Source: Viola odorata (lineage: Eukaryota; Streptophyta; Magnoliopsida; Malpighiales; Violaceae). From it: a stretch of 64,000 bases of DNA. Within the stretch, counting starts at the first letter, position 1, and every line of letters starts with the position of its first letter. The DNA lies in contig OY829541.1 of assembly GCA_963691705.1 (NCBI GenBank), positions 43,231,661 through 43,295,660 of the forward strand, read 5' to 3'. Position numbers and translations under genes: made by a program. Below, in pieces: positions 33,889 to 43,807 of the stretch. A model generated the notes under the pieces. The model saw only the letters and a list, made by a program, of their open reading frames with translations, did not search any database and was not told the origin of the DNA.

Positions 33889-36800
33889 TGTCGCGCCCCC
33901 ACGAAAATTAAAAACTCGCGAGTGTGCAACGAAATTTGGGACCTTACAATGCTCAGCGTAGACAGACGCCTCGCAACATGCAATGAAGTCGCCACCCTAA
34001 TTTGGTTGCTAGGCTTTAGGGAACCTTAATCGTCATGGCATAGGAAATATAATAAGTAAAAAAAACTAAAGGCACAAAAAAGGGGTCTGGACCCTAGACA
34101 AAAGGTTCGGGGTCGTATTATGGTCTCGGGAAGGTGTTAGGCACCCGAGTCACATCCGAAAACGATTACCGGTTGATGAGAGAGGTGTTTAAAAGGTGTT
34201 TTGATGAAAATGCGTTTTATTTTGAAAAAGGGGGCCCTCAGAGGAATCGTCACTTTAGCCTTTTCCACAATCGGGACTGTTCAAAAATAATAAAAAAAGA
34301 TCTTTCGGACGGGGTTACCGTTTATCAAGATCAGTCTATTATTCTTGACCGTAACGTGATGGGACTGAATTTTCTGTAAGACTGAATGAGCGCCCTCTTA
34401 TTTCATCATCGGGCCATGCATGATTAGATTGATTGCTATGTGAACCTATCATGGATTGCTAACAGAGTACCAATTTTAAATGATTGGTTTTTGAAGTGGA
34501 AAACTGATGTGGGATCGAAAGTCCCCATGTACATGCAGTCAATATATGCGAGAATTTAAAATCACATGAATATGGCATTTGAAGCGACACTTTAAACACG
34601 TTGTTCATGTGGGTTGATTTTAATTCTAACAGTTCTATATATCATGCGTACGACTGCTATTTTACGAAAAAAGCGCTGAATAAATAAAAGGGAATCGAAA
34701 GGCGTACTTTCGAGCGAAGCTTGAATTTAAAACCTACAAAGTGAGAGTGTTAGCGATAGCTTGAGAAATACATAAGCAATTTTATGAGTGCGAAAATTTA
34801 AATGACAGTTGATGGTATACGAGAAATGATGGATTTCACGCATACGAAAGTGAGATGCTGAGTTTGATAAAAATGATGACAGTTGATTGTATGCGAAAAA
34901 TGATGGATTTTACGCATACGAGAATTTAAATGCTGAGTTGATTTGCATGCGAAAAATGATTGATCTTACGCATACGGGAATTTAAATGTTGGGTTGATCG
35001 TATGTGAAAAATGATTGATTTTACACATACGAGAATTTAAATGCTATGGTGATTGCATGCGAAAAATGATTGATTTTAAGCATGTGAGAATCTAACATCT
35101 ACGTGATTGCATGCGAAAAATGATTGATTTTAAGCATGTGAGAATTAAAATGCTACGTGATTGCATGCGAAAAATGATTGATTTTAAGCATGTGAGAATT
35201 AAAATGCTACGTGATTGCATGCGAAAAATGATTGATTTTAAGCATGTGAGAATTAAAATGCTACGTTGATTGCATGCGAAAAATGATTGATTTTAAGCAT
35301 GTGAGAATCTAACATCTACGTGATTGCATGCGAAGAATGATTGATTTTACGCATGGGAGAATTTAATATCTACGTTGATTGCATGCGAAAAATGATTGAT
35401 TTTAAGCATACGAGAATTTAACAGTTGGATAATTTGCAGAAAGTAGAGAGTTGATATTTGCGAAAAATAAAACAATTGATATTTGCAGAAAATAAAGCAG
35501 TTGATATTTGCGGAAGGATTTCCAGCAGTTGTGCGAAAAATTAAAGCAGTTGATATTGCGGAAAATAAAACAATTGATATTTGCAGAAAATAAAACAGTT
35601 GATATTGCGGAAGGATTTCCAGCAGTTTTGCGAAAAATTAAAGCAGTTGATATTACGGAAATTAAAACAATTGATATTCGTAGAAAATAAAACAGTTGAT
35701 ATTGCGGAAGGATTTCCAGCAGTTTTGCGAAAAAGTAAAGCAGTTGATATTGCGGAAATTAAAATGCGACCGTCCATGTAGGCGGTAAAAATAAATAACT
35801 GAATTTTAAATTGCAGAAAGTAAATTGCGGAAATTTAAAGTGCGAATAATTAAAACAGTTGATAAGTGCAGAAAATTAAACAGTTGATAGGTGCAGAAAA
35901 TTAAACAGTTGATAGGTGCAGAAAATTAAACAGTTGATAATACGAAAAATTAACGTACGATGCGTACGAATTATTTTTACGAAAAACTTGCGATTGGAAA
36001 TTTCGGAAAGAATTGAAAATAGGCTGGGCCTAATTGAAAAGTTTGAAAAGTTGGGAGGGGGGCCAAAACGGCGCCGTGTGATGAATAGGCATGGCACTAT
36101 TCATCATCCCCTCCCTTGGTCGCCGGAGCTACTGCCGGCGACCCAACTCCGGCCACACTTGGCCGTTTTGAAAAATGGACGTACCGAAATGTTCGTCTCT
36201 TCGACGACTTTCCGACCGTATAAACCTCGATTTTGAGTTTGACTCGTACAAAATTTAATTTCGAAAAAACGACCGAACCGTTAATTATCGAAAACTAATT
36301 AATTCGAACAATCTAGCCAACGATTTTCAAAATTGAAAGCATGTATTTAATCTACATTACGTATGTGAATTAATAGCACAAAAACAATCAATTTATTTGC
36401 TCAAAATCAAGCCAAACGAAATTAAAGAAAACTTGCGCAGAAAAACCGAAGATGAGCTAGAGAGAGAAAGCTCACGTTTCAAACTTTGAACTGGACGATT
36501 GTCGCTCAATATGAGCAAGCTGATCAAGAGGGAGAAGGAGCAAGGGTTTCTTGCGATTTTGGTGCCGTTTTTATGTTGAATGGGAGCTCCTATTTATAGG
36601 AGAAAATCGCGTGGAGGAGAGGGAGAAGGAGCTGCGCGTTGTGGTGTTGTTCACGCTGGCGGGGCTACGGCCATGAGGTGCCTGGGCTAGGGGCGTTGTG
36701 ATGATGGCCGAGGGGACAGGTAACGGCCGAGGGGACGGGAGCGAGCAGCTCGGTGGCTCGCTCCCCTGTTCACGCACGTCCATGGCCGTTCGCGTGTGCC

Positions 36801-37581
36801 ATGCACCATGCCCCTTTAATTTGTCAACCGTTGATCTGGTTGACTTTTCTTGAGTTGACCAGATCAACGGTTGTGATTAAAATGCCCTTTAATTTATTTA
36901 AATGGGCTCGAGCTGAGTCCTGCGAGCAAACGCTCAGACTTTTCGATCCGAGGGTACCAGCGCGTAGAGAAAAATATGACGGTTTTAACCGTATACAGCG
37001 AAGCATGAAAATTTCACGTTTGACGCGTTTATTTTCGCGTTCAAAAGCGCGAAACGCGGGAACGGAAAAATAAAAACGTTACGCCGAAAATTACGCGAAA
37101 CGCTGTATACCGTTGCGAGCAGAAAAAAAGCTAGCAACTAGTTGATGGAAAACATTTAAAAGTCAAGCTGTGGTTCGAGCAGACTCACTCGGGTCCAATA
37201 AAAGCTCGAATAAAAATATTAATAAAATAATAAAAAATACTAAAAAATGCGTTAAAACCCTAAAAATCCTAAAATTCGTGAGATGACCAAAAATGCAGAA
37301 AAAACTAGCATACGACTGCCGGATAGTCTAAAACGTGATTTTTTTAGGCTAAAAATAATATTAATAATAATAATGAAAATGCATGCCGAAAAATTGAAAA
37401 TGCGATTTCGAAAGCTGACGATGCTAACGACGATGCAAAAATGCAACGAAACACCTAAAAATGCTAGCGATAGTAAACTAACTACAGATGACTGTAAATC
37501 AAGTAAAAATTACAGTAAATTAAATAAATGACAGAAATGCTAAAATTGATTAAAAATGGCGTCAAAATTTGGGTATCAACA
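33889..37581 (-). repeat. Ogre 5' LTR (right copy, 3693 bp)
   Basis: Partner of 14851-18627 with the same TG...CA ends. It is shorter by 84 bases, because it has two fewer 55-bp units and one more 25-bp unit. It carries the functional TATA (36587-36602) and hairpin (36825-36873). Because it is transcribed leftwards, this copy is the 5' LTR. Confidence 0.95.
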
Positions 37582-37586
37582 ATCTT
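37582..37586. repeat. Target site duplication of Ogre, right copy
   Basis: ATCTT after GGGTATCAACA; identical to 14846-14850. Confidence 0.95.
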
Positions 37587-38106
37587 CCTTAGCTATAGGA
37601 ATTTGATGATATCCAGAATTGGCGTCCAGGGAACTCAAATATGCGTACCCTGCCGCTTGATCAACCAACTGATCAATCCGAGGAAGCGGATAACAGTCCT
37701 TAGGACAAGCGTCATTCAAGTTAGTGAAATCAATACACATGCGCCAGTCTCCATTGGGCTTGTGGACTAAGACGGGGTTGGCCAACCAAGTGGGGTATTG
37801 AACTTCTCGGATGAATCCTGCGTTCATCAGTTTTACTACCTCCTTATCAATCACCACCGACTTTTCCGTAGAGAATGCTCGCCGCTTCTGTTGAACTGGC
37901 GTGGCACGCGGGTCAACATTGAGTCGGTGCTCAGCCACTTCCCTAGACACGCCAAGCATGTCCGCCGGTTTCCACGCGAACTCTCCTTTGCACTTGTTCA
38001 ACAGCCGGGCTAATTGTGCTCTCTCCTCAAGGGTCAACTTGTCACTGGCCTGGAAGCTCGCCTTATCATTGCCTTGGACGGGGATGGACACCATCGCATC
38101 CACTGG
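37587..38106 (-). pseudogene. pol: Tat-1 RT, N-terminal part
   Basis: The frame opens after TAG 38109-38107 and runs into the Ogre TSD. It encodes the linker before RT (LTLEERAQLARLLNKCKGEFAW, ending EVAEHRLNVDP) and the first RT blocks (GFIREVQYPTWLANPVLV, then WRMCIDFTNLNDACPKD and YPLPRIDQLVDQ, up to LDANSGYHQI). The rest of RT with the YVDD motif continues at 14845 on the other side of Ogre. The two parts share the minus strand, and the break falls inside the palm domain. Confidence 0.92.
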
Positions 38107-38745
38107 CTAGGTTCGCCTTTCATCCCTTTGCTCATAAGGATCCGCTGCCACACACACATACTGATCACAGCTTTTTTGAATCATAAGTGAATAACACTCG
38201 ACGGCTAGCTTTTGATCACCCTTGATCGATACTACCCCTTCCCAAGAGGGATATTTCATCTTGAGGTGTTTCTGAGATACCGCCGCCCCGAAACGATTGA
38301 GGAATGACAGCCCTAGAATGGCATTATACGGTAGGATAAGATCCACAACTAAGAACATCAACTCTTCTGATCATCTCGACGCATCTTCTCTAAAATACAT
38401 AGGCAGCGTTGTGACTCCAATTACAGGTATAGGGATGCCGTCCACTCCAATAATTGGTTTCTTGCAAGGCGCCAGTTCGCCGGCAGGGCGTTTCATGAGA
38501 TTATATGCTTCCAAAGAAAATAAGTTTACCGCACTGTCGTTATCAATGAGGGTCCTTCGTACCCCATGGCTCCCAACAACCGGTCTGACTACTAGCGCGT
38601 CGTTATGAGGAAAGACAACGCCCTTCTCATCTTCTTCCGAAAAAGATATTACCATCCTATCCAGTGCATCGATCACTCCTTTTTTTACAGGCTGGCTTTC
38701 CCATTTCCGCTTCTCTCCTACCACGAGTGTTGCTGGGTAATCTCA
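38107..38745 (-). pseudogene. pro: Tat-1 protease
   Basis: The frame contains RRTLIDND, where the Tat-family active site is D-N-G. At 38544-38533 the glycine codon has become Asp (D-N-D), which would abolish catalysis. It continues with GVDGIPIPVIG and, after TGA 38373-38371, FLVVDLILPYNAILG. It ends at TAG 38109-38107, followed directly by the RT frame. The frameshift region near 38740-38800 separates it from gag. The changes fit G-to-A and C-to-T decay. Confidence 0.8.
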
Positions 38746-38804
38746 TCCAGGAACGACGCGCCCCCAGCGATAATGTTAATAATGGGGATGCCCTCGTCAT
38801 ACAT

Positions 38805-40726
38805 CATTAGCGCTTCTTTCCCCTTTGCCTCAGAAGTTCCGCTGCCCCCAAGGGGGGAGGCAATTGATGGTCACCTAACGCCCCGTGGGTAGGGTCGCTC
38901 CTGGTTTCTTCTCTCATACGAGTGGCGAATTCTCCAAGATAGCCTTCTTCCAACAGGCGCTTTATTGCTAACTTCAATTCCCTGCATGCCTCTGTAGAAT
39001 GCCCCTTAACCTTATGGAATTTACAAAAAGAATTTTCCCTTCCTCCCATGACTACCCCTAGCTTCACAGGGGCTGGATAACGGATCGGCAGGTTCTGCTG
39101 CTGAATGATGGCTAAGATTTCCGCTCGTGGGAGTGTAAGGGGAGGAAGGTCGGGATCGTACATTCGAACCTTAGGGGGATCCCCCTATCGCTGAACATTC
39201 AGACCGCCGCCCCTTCCTCTAGAGTAATTACCCTTCTGGCGATTCGACGCCTTGGGAATGTAATCTTTCCGCTGGGTGTATTCGTCACCCGGACGGGTGT
39301 CGTGGGTCATACTGCCTTGAGCCGTGCGAGTAGGAGGGGCGTTCTAGGGTGCATCCCGTATCCTGTTTCTATATTCCTCTTCTTCCATTCTCACATAATT
39401 GTGAGCCTTCAACCTTAACGTATCTAAAGTCGTTGGGGGGTCCACCATCAGCGTATCTCTCAGCTTCCCATATCCACAATTTTGCTTCAAAGCTTCTATG
39501 GCGAAATCAATAGTAATACCAGGAGTTAACGACATTTCCATATCAAAACGACCAAGATAACTATTCAAAGACTCCTCTGGTTTTCTACATATATCAAACA
39601 AGGCTGCTGCAAACTTTTGAATGGGGATAGCTATGCTGAAGCGACTCTTAAACTTGGCCTCTAGCTGCGGGAAATTGTCAATTAATCGAGCAGGAAGTCC
39701 TTCAAACCAGAGGCGTGCTACTCCTGAAAATGTCATAACGAATATTTGACACAACGCCGCGTCGTTGTGTGTTTGAAACTGGACGAAATCTTTCACCTTA
39801 TTAAGATGCGAGATGGGGTCTTTGGTGCCATCGTATGATTCCGTGGGGAGCTTAACATGTCGGCTGACCCTGTGGTGCCTTACACGGTGGGTGAAAGGAT
39901 GACCAGCGGTTTCATCCAAGATCTCACGATCATGACGAGGAGGAGACATGTCCAGGTGTCGCCGGTGCCCTCGAAGCTCCGAGGTGCGCTGCTGCCTGGG
40001 AGACCGGCTGCGACTCCTAGGCGAACGGGTTCAACGCCTCCTACTGCCTGATCTCTCACTCCGCTCTATAGATACCTCCCTTCCGGCTCCCTCTCTTCTG
40101 CCATCCCAACACTCTCTGTATTCATCTAGCGGTCGCTCCACTTGAGAGACAGGAATCCGCGGTATCCGCAGTATGTAGTGCTCCTCTTGTCCGTCTGCCA
40201 GTTGCGCAAAGCTGAATAGCATGCTTATCGCAGGTGAGGTCAGAGGGACACTCTCCTGGCGTCGAGGCGATACTGGTCGATCAACGACAATAGATGGAGT
40301 GAAAATAACTCGAGGAGACACACCTGATGTCGCGGTACTAGAAGTGGGGCCTGCGGCCATCCCAATTAAATAGTCCAAGTGGGCACGAAGAGCTAACATC
40401 GAGCTTACCGAGGGAGTAGTAGGGCCATCCATCCTAGAGCTTACAAGCGGAGGGGCGGAGTGACTGGATCCACCCGTGTGGGAGAACGGGGCACCCATTG
40501 AGGAAATAAGGGAACCCATTTGCGGAAACGGGGTACCCGTTTGAGAAAACGGGGTGCCCATTTGAGAAAATGGGGTGCCAGCTGTCAGCCCGGAAAGAAA
40601 GTCTGTCTGCACAGAGGAAGTTTCACGTGATGTGACATATGTACTTGACGAAGACGTGGAAAAAAGTTCCCTACGCGCGTGAACCCCACGAGTATGAGAG
40701 GGTGTGGATTCTGAATCTGAAGCCAT
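38805..40726 (-). pseudogene. gag: Tat-1 gag
   Basis: One frame from ATG 40726 (MASDSESTP) to stop 38807, interrupted by TGA 40033-40031, TAG 39346-39344 and a further stop near 39188. The N-terminal part is Ser/Thr/Pro-rich with a heptapeptide repeat (40579-40475). An Arg/Ser-rich stretch follows, then the gag domain (YDGTKDPISHLNKVKDF to GVARLWFEGLPARLI, about 39830-39690, and on to about 39400). A C-x2-H-type knuckle (CKFHKVKGHSTEAC) lies at about 39015-38970. The neighbour Tat-2 gag also begins MASD, supporting this start. It would be the capsid and RNA-binding protein. Confidence 0.85.
40475..40579 (-). repeat. 21-bp coding minisatellite in Tat-1 gag
   Basis: Five 21-bp units encode a heptapeptide of type G-T-P-F-S-Q-M with variants (GTPFSQT, GTPFPQM, GSLISSM, GAPFSHT). 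Confidence 0.85.
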
Positions 40727-40791
40727 GATCCTTCGACTCTCAGAAAGAACAGAGCTTGGTTACTAAGGAAAACTCACTTAATTAACCAAAT

Positions 40792-40809
40792 CTCTCAATG
40801 AAAGCACCA
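40792..40809 (-). other. Tat-1 primer-binding site (candidate)
   Basis: On the minus strand TGGTGCTTTCATTGAGAG starts two bases after the LTR end CTTATCA. The tRNA is not assigned. Confidence 0.5.
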
Positions 40810-41014
40810 CTTGATAAGAGTCTGAGGGATGCTGAGCAGGATCGGCATGATCTGGGCTGGTCGGGAACACTGTACTGGGGTCTTCGTCACCTGCAAAGCG
40901 CCGGAGGGGGTCTCCGGTGTAAACACTCTGATGCGAAAGTCAGTGCAGGTAGTCAAAATGGCAGGGGTTCAGTACGCTATCTTAGGCTTACCCCCTTGTC
41001 TGAAAAGGTGGGGG

Positions 41015-41022
41015 TATTTATA
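41015..41022 (-). promoter_or_regulatory. TATA box of the Tat-1 LTR
   Basis: TATAAATACCCCC on the minus strand. The same TATAAATACCCC context occurs in the other Tat LTRs at 41637 and 46469 on the plus strand. Confidence 0.7.
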
Positions 41023-41110
41023 AGGAAAGGAAGGAGTGTACCGACAGGGGGTGAGAATATTCCCTGGTAGGTGTCGCTGGGGTGATATACGCCGCTGGGG
41101 TGGCGTTGAG

Positions 41111-41148
41111 TGACGTCAGGCGGGATGACGTCATGCGGAATGACGTCA
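41111..41148. promoter_or_regulatory. Triple bZIP-type palindrome TGACGTCA at a 15-bp period
   Basis: TGACGTCA occurs at 41111-41118, 41126-41133 and 41141-41148, exactly 15 bases apart, about 90-130 bases upstream of the TATA box. TGACG-type sites bind TGA-class bZIP factors in plants. The role here is inferred. Confidence 0.6.
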
Positions 41149-41386
41149 TGGATGACCTGGGATGGGATGCCGCTGTGCGGATGCCGCATGAGAGCCCCCC
41201 CACTGATGTCGACCATCCTAGGGTCGGTCGCCAGGCTAAGGGCGGTAAGAACAGGGTCTCGTCTCCCGCGGCGGGTACAATATGTTGGCCGGGTCACCCG
41301 GCGGGGTAGTAGAGATGCCGCTTCTGTGGTATCGATAGTTATCAACACCAAGGGTATATTCATCTTCTCACCTCAAGTTAAAGCCA

Positions 41387-41800
41387 GATCCCTGTAGACC
41401 TTAACTGGCGACGGCACCTGGTTGCCGCCCCCGATAGGCTGAGGATCCTGGGATGGTCAACATCAGCGGGGGGGACCCACACGGCGTCATCCCATCCCAG
41501 GAAACCCCGACAACGTCTGATTGGCGATATCTCACTAGCGATATCCGATCCAGCTGACGCATGCCGACGTCATCCTGGGCGATATCTCCCCTTGATAACG
41601 CCCACCCCTGGGGGTAACAACCTTTCTTTCTTCGGCTATAAATACCCCTCATTTCTAGATCGAGAGTAAGATCTGATTCTCTACCCAAATCTCTACCAAA
41701 TTTCACAGCCATACTAACTTAAGCATCGGAGTGTCTACGCCGGAGTTCCCCCTCCGGCACTTTGCAGGTATGACGGACTGCTGCTACAATGATTTCAGAC
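41387..41800 (+). repeat. Partial Tat LTR in inverted (head-to-head) orientation
   Basis: It is homologous to the minus strand of 40812-41386. Shared blocks include GATGGTCAACATCAGCGGGG, ATCCCATCCCAGG, TATAAATACCCC (TATA at 41637-41644), GGAGTGTCTACGCCGGAG and CCTCCGGCACTTTGCAG. It also has three GCGATATC words (41526-41590). No Tat gag follows; a CRM-related element begins instead. Confidence 0.7.
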
Positions 41801-41808
41801 AGCCATAA

Positions 41809-42402
41809 TCCAGATCTCGCTTCCCCAACAGTTCGAATCTTATCAATCACGATGGTTACCAACCATCTAGTGTTGATGATTATGTCTCCTATAGTGACGA
41901 TACCAACCATTCCAATGAAGATGATGGCTACCAACCATCTAGTGTTGAGGATTATAGTTCCTATGGTGTCACTAGCAACCATTCAAATAGTGATGAGCGC
42001 TTATCTTATGCGTGTGATGATTACCAATTTCATGGTAATGGAGCATATGAGTCTTATGAGCATAGTATTGATAGTGCGGTTGAATACCAAGATCAAGATG
42101 CTACAAGTGGTTATGAATATGAAGACTATGAAGGATATCCATGTTCTCATGGCTCAATCTATGGCCTAGGTTCCAATTCCGGTCAAAGCCTTAGCCATGG
42201 CCCCAATTCTAGAAGAACCGTCCTCCACACAAGTACACAAGTCCAAAATAATCATGGTAGAATCCAAGGCCGAGCACCTACACCTTCTTCTCCTCACTCA
42301 AGTTATGGCGTCGGTTCCTCTGGACAAAGCCTTGGCCATGACCCCTCTATTAGTGGTCAGAACCATCAAGGTCTTTTGGGAAGCTTTTCTTTGAATTCTT
42401 GA
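41809..42402 (+). CDS. Unassigned ATG-less open frame, Tyr/Ser/Asn/His-rich
   Basis: A 197-codon frame is open from after TAA 41806-41808 to TGA 42400-42402 without any ATG. The product is low in hydrophobic residues and repetitive. DGYQPSSVDDYVSY recurs as DGYQPSSVEDYSSY 72 bases later, and SGQSLSHGP recurs as SGQSLGHDP. I do not recognise a domain. It lies just upstream of the gag leader of the CRM-related element and just downstream of the Tat U5 motif CTTTGCAGGT, so it could be an exon fragment, a lost N-terminal part of an element gene, or a captured sequence. The absence of stops in an old, decayed neighbourhood is notable. Coding status is uncertain. Confidence 0.35.
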   Translation, partial: SRSRFPNSSNLINHDGYQPSSVDDYVSYSDDTNHSNEDDGYQPSSVEDYSSYGVTSNHSNSDERLSYACDDYQFHGNGAYESYEHSIDSAVEYQDQDATSGYEYEDYEGYPCSHGSIYGLGSNSGQSLSHGPNSRRTVLHTSTQVQNNHGRIQGRAPTPSSPHSSYGVGSSGQSLGHDPSISGQNHQGLLGSFSLNS

Positions 42403-42555
42403 GTCTCACTAACACTTGAACAATTGCAGGGATTTTTGAGTGAATTTTGTGAGAGCATTAAAGGGTTTAAACACGAGAGTAAACATGTGAGGGAGTGGTA
42501 GGATTAGTGCAATTTTACGCTTTCATTTTGTGTTGTGACTTTTAGGAAATTTAAG

Positions 42556-43807
42556 ATGTCTCAAGAAGGAGGGCAGCAGGATGTGGTGGCCATGCTCACG
42601 GCTCTCACCGAACAAATGAGGGTGAGGGACGAAAGGCAAGTGGCTACAAATGCTGAAGTAGCAACAAGACTTATAGCCCTTGCGCCAATAAATCTGAATC
42701 CTAGGGCGAGAGCAGAACCTACTAGGCTTAGGGCACTTGCGGCCAAAGTCAGATTAAGGGACAAGGCTGAGGAGCAACCTGATGGTGCGCCCTTTGTGCG
42801 CTACGCAAACCCTAAGCGCGAGCCTTATGTGTGCACAGCAGCAACCGAGCGCCAAACACCTTACACACCATGTTTCGAAGAGCATGAACATACTAAAATG
42901 CTTTGTATTGAGCATCCTTTGAGTGTAAAAAGAAAGACAGAAGTGAATGAGAGGGATCAACGAGAGAAATTATTTCACACTCGTGGTGTGATTGACAAAA
43001 AAGGATGCTCAATCATAATTGACAACGGGGGCTGCACAAATTGTGCGAGTTGGTTAATGGTTCACAAGCTGGGTTTGCAAACCGTGAAACATCCAAAACC
43101 GTATCTCTTGTATTGGATGATAGATGGTGATGGGAACAAAGTGACCGGGCAAGTACTTGTTAATTTTGCCATTGGTAAGTATAAGGATGAAGTGCTTTGT
43201 GATGTGGTACCTATGCAGGTAAGTCATATTCTCCTTGGGAGGTCGTGGCAGTTTGATAGAGAGGCCAACCATGAGGGAAGAAGCAATCACTACAAACTAG
43301 TAAAGGATGGCAGAAAAGTCACTTTGGCGCCATTAACACCAGTTGAAGTTTTTGAGGATCAGCAATGGCTAGCTAAGTCACATGCTGAATACGACATTAC
43401 CAAAGGAATCGAGAGAAAAAGATGGATTGAGTGTCGAAAAGAAAGAGAGCAAAACTGAGTGTGTGAGTTCTCAACATTTGCATGAAAAGAGTAAGCATGC
43501 AGAGGCTGAGTGTAAGAGAGAAAAACATTCGCATGAAAAGAGTCAGCATGCAGAGGGTGAGTGTAAACATTGGCACGAAAAAAGTAAGCATGTTGAGACT
43601 GGCATTGAGAGATCAAAAGGAGAGGATAATAAAAATAAATTGAGTGTATATGCCAAAGGGAGAGAAGTGAGGAATGCATTATATTTGTGCAAAATTCGTT
43701 TTGGCGCAAGTCCTTCAAAAATAATTTTTTGGCCTTTGCGCTTCCACCTCTCTAACCCTAATTTGTTTGAACCTTTTCTACTGGAGTTTCTTCTCTTGTG
43801 CAGGTAA
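42556..43807 (+). pseudogene. Gag N-terminus and protease of the CRM-related element
   Basis: ATG 42556 (MSQEGGQQDV). The first 90 residues are a helical gag start. Most of gag, including the zinc knuckle, is missing. The frame then passes to REKLFHTR, where CRM-1 has RENLFHSR, and to the protease with IIDNGGCTNCAS, VPMQVSHILLGRSWQFDR and DGRKVTLAPLTP. It stops at 43456-43458. A frameshift near 43430 continues in another frame through three HEKSKHAE-type repeats and the linker NKLSVYAKGREVRNALYLC (CRM-1: [19 protein letters not shown]), ending at 43807. There RT should begin but is absent. Confidence 0.75.

Larger units (their letters stand above)
14851..37581 (-). mobile_element. Ogre retrotransposon, 22.7 kb, nested in the Tat-1 RT
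   Basis: Two near-identical LTRs (3777 and 3693 bp) with TG...CA ends and a perfect 5-bp TSD bound 22,731 bp. The minus-strand order is LTR, tRNA-Arg-type primer site, ORF1, gag, protease, a short intron, RT, RNase H, archaeal-type RNase H, integrase, a repeat-rich 3' UTR, polypurine tract, LTR. An extra ORF before gag, an intron between protease and RT, great length and a tRNA-Arg primer are the known marks of Ogre. About 30 base differences between the LTRs, counted by eye, give roughly 0.8% divergence. It has two in-frame TGA codons and one frameshift, so this copy is not autonomous as it stands. Confidence 0.93.
1..41386 (-). mobile_element. Tat-1: Tat-clade Ty3/gypsy retrotransposon, host of two nested insertions
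   Basis: On the minus strand, reading leftwards, the order is LTR, gag, protease, RT, RNase H, archaeal-type RNase H, integrase, then a long 3' region with tandem repeats. The second RNase H placed before integrase is the known mark of the Tat lineage. The 3' region also carries a spliced ORF on the plus strand (184-10265), a known habit of some Tat elements. The element is interrupted by CRM-1 (1208-8949) and Ogre (14851-37581). Without them about 10.9 kb of Tat-1 is visible. Its 3' LTR lies left of the window. All coding regions carry stops or frameshifts, so it is dead. The clade call is firm. The exact sub-lineage (Retand-like or other) is not decided, and the LTR outer edge at 41386 is approximate. 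Confidence 0.85.
40812..41386 (-). repeat. Tat-1 5' LTR
   Basis: The inner end CTTATCA (minus strand) is firm from the primer site. The outer end, TGGCTTTAAC at 41386, is a guess because the partner LTR is outside the window. It contains a TATA box (41022-41015) and three TGACGTCA palindromes (41111-41148). U5 holds CCTCCGGCGCTTTGCAG, shared with the plus-strand LTR at 41387-41790. Confidence 0.7.
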
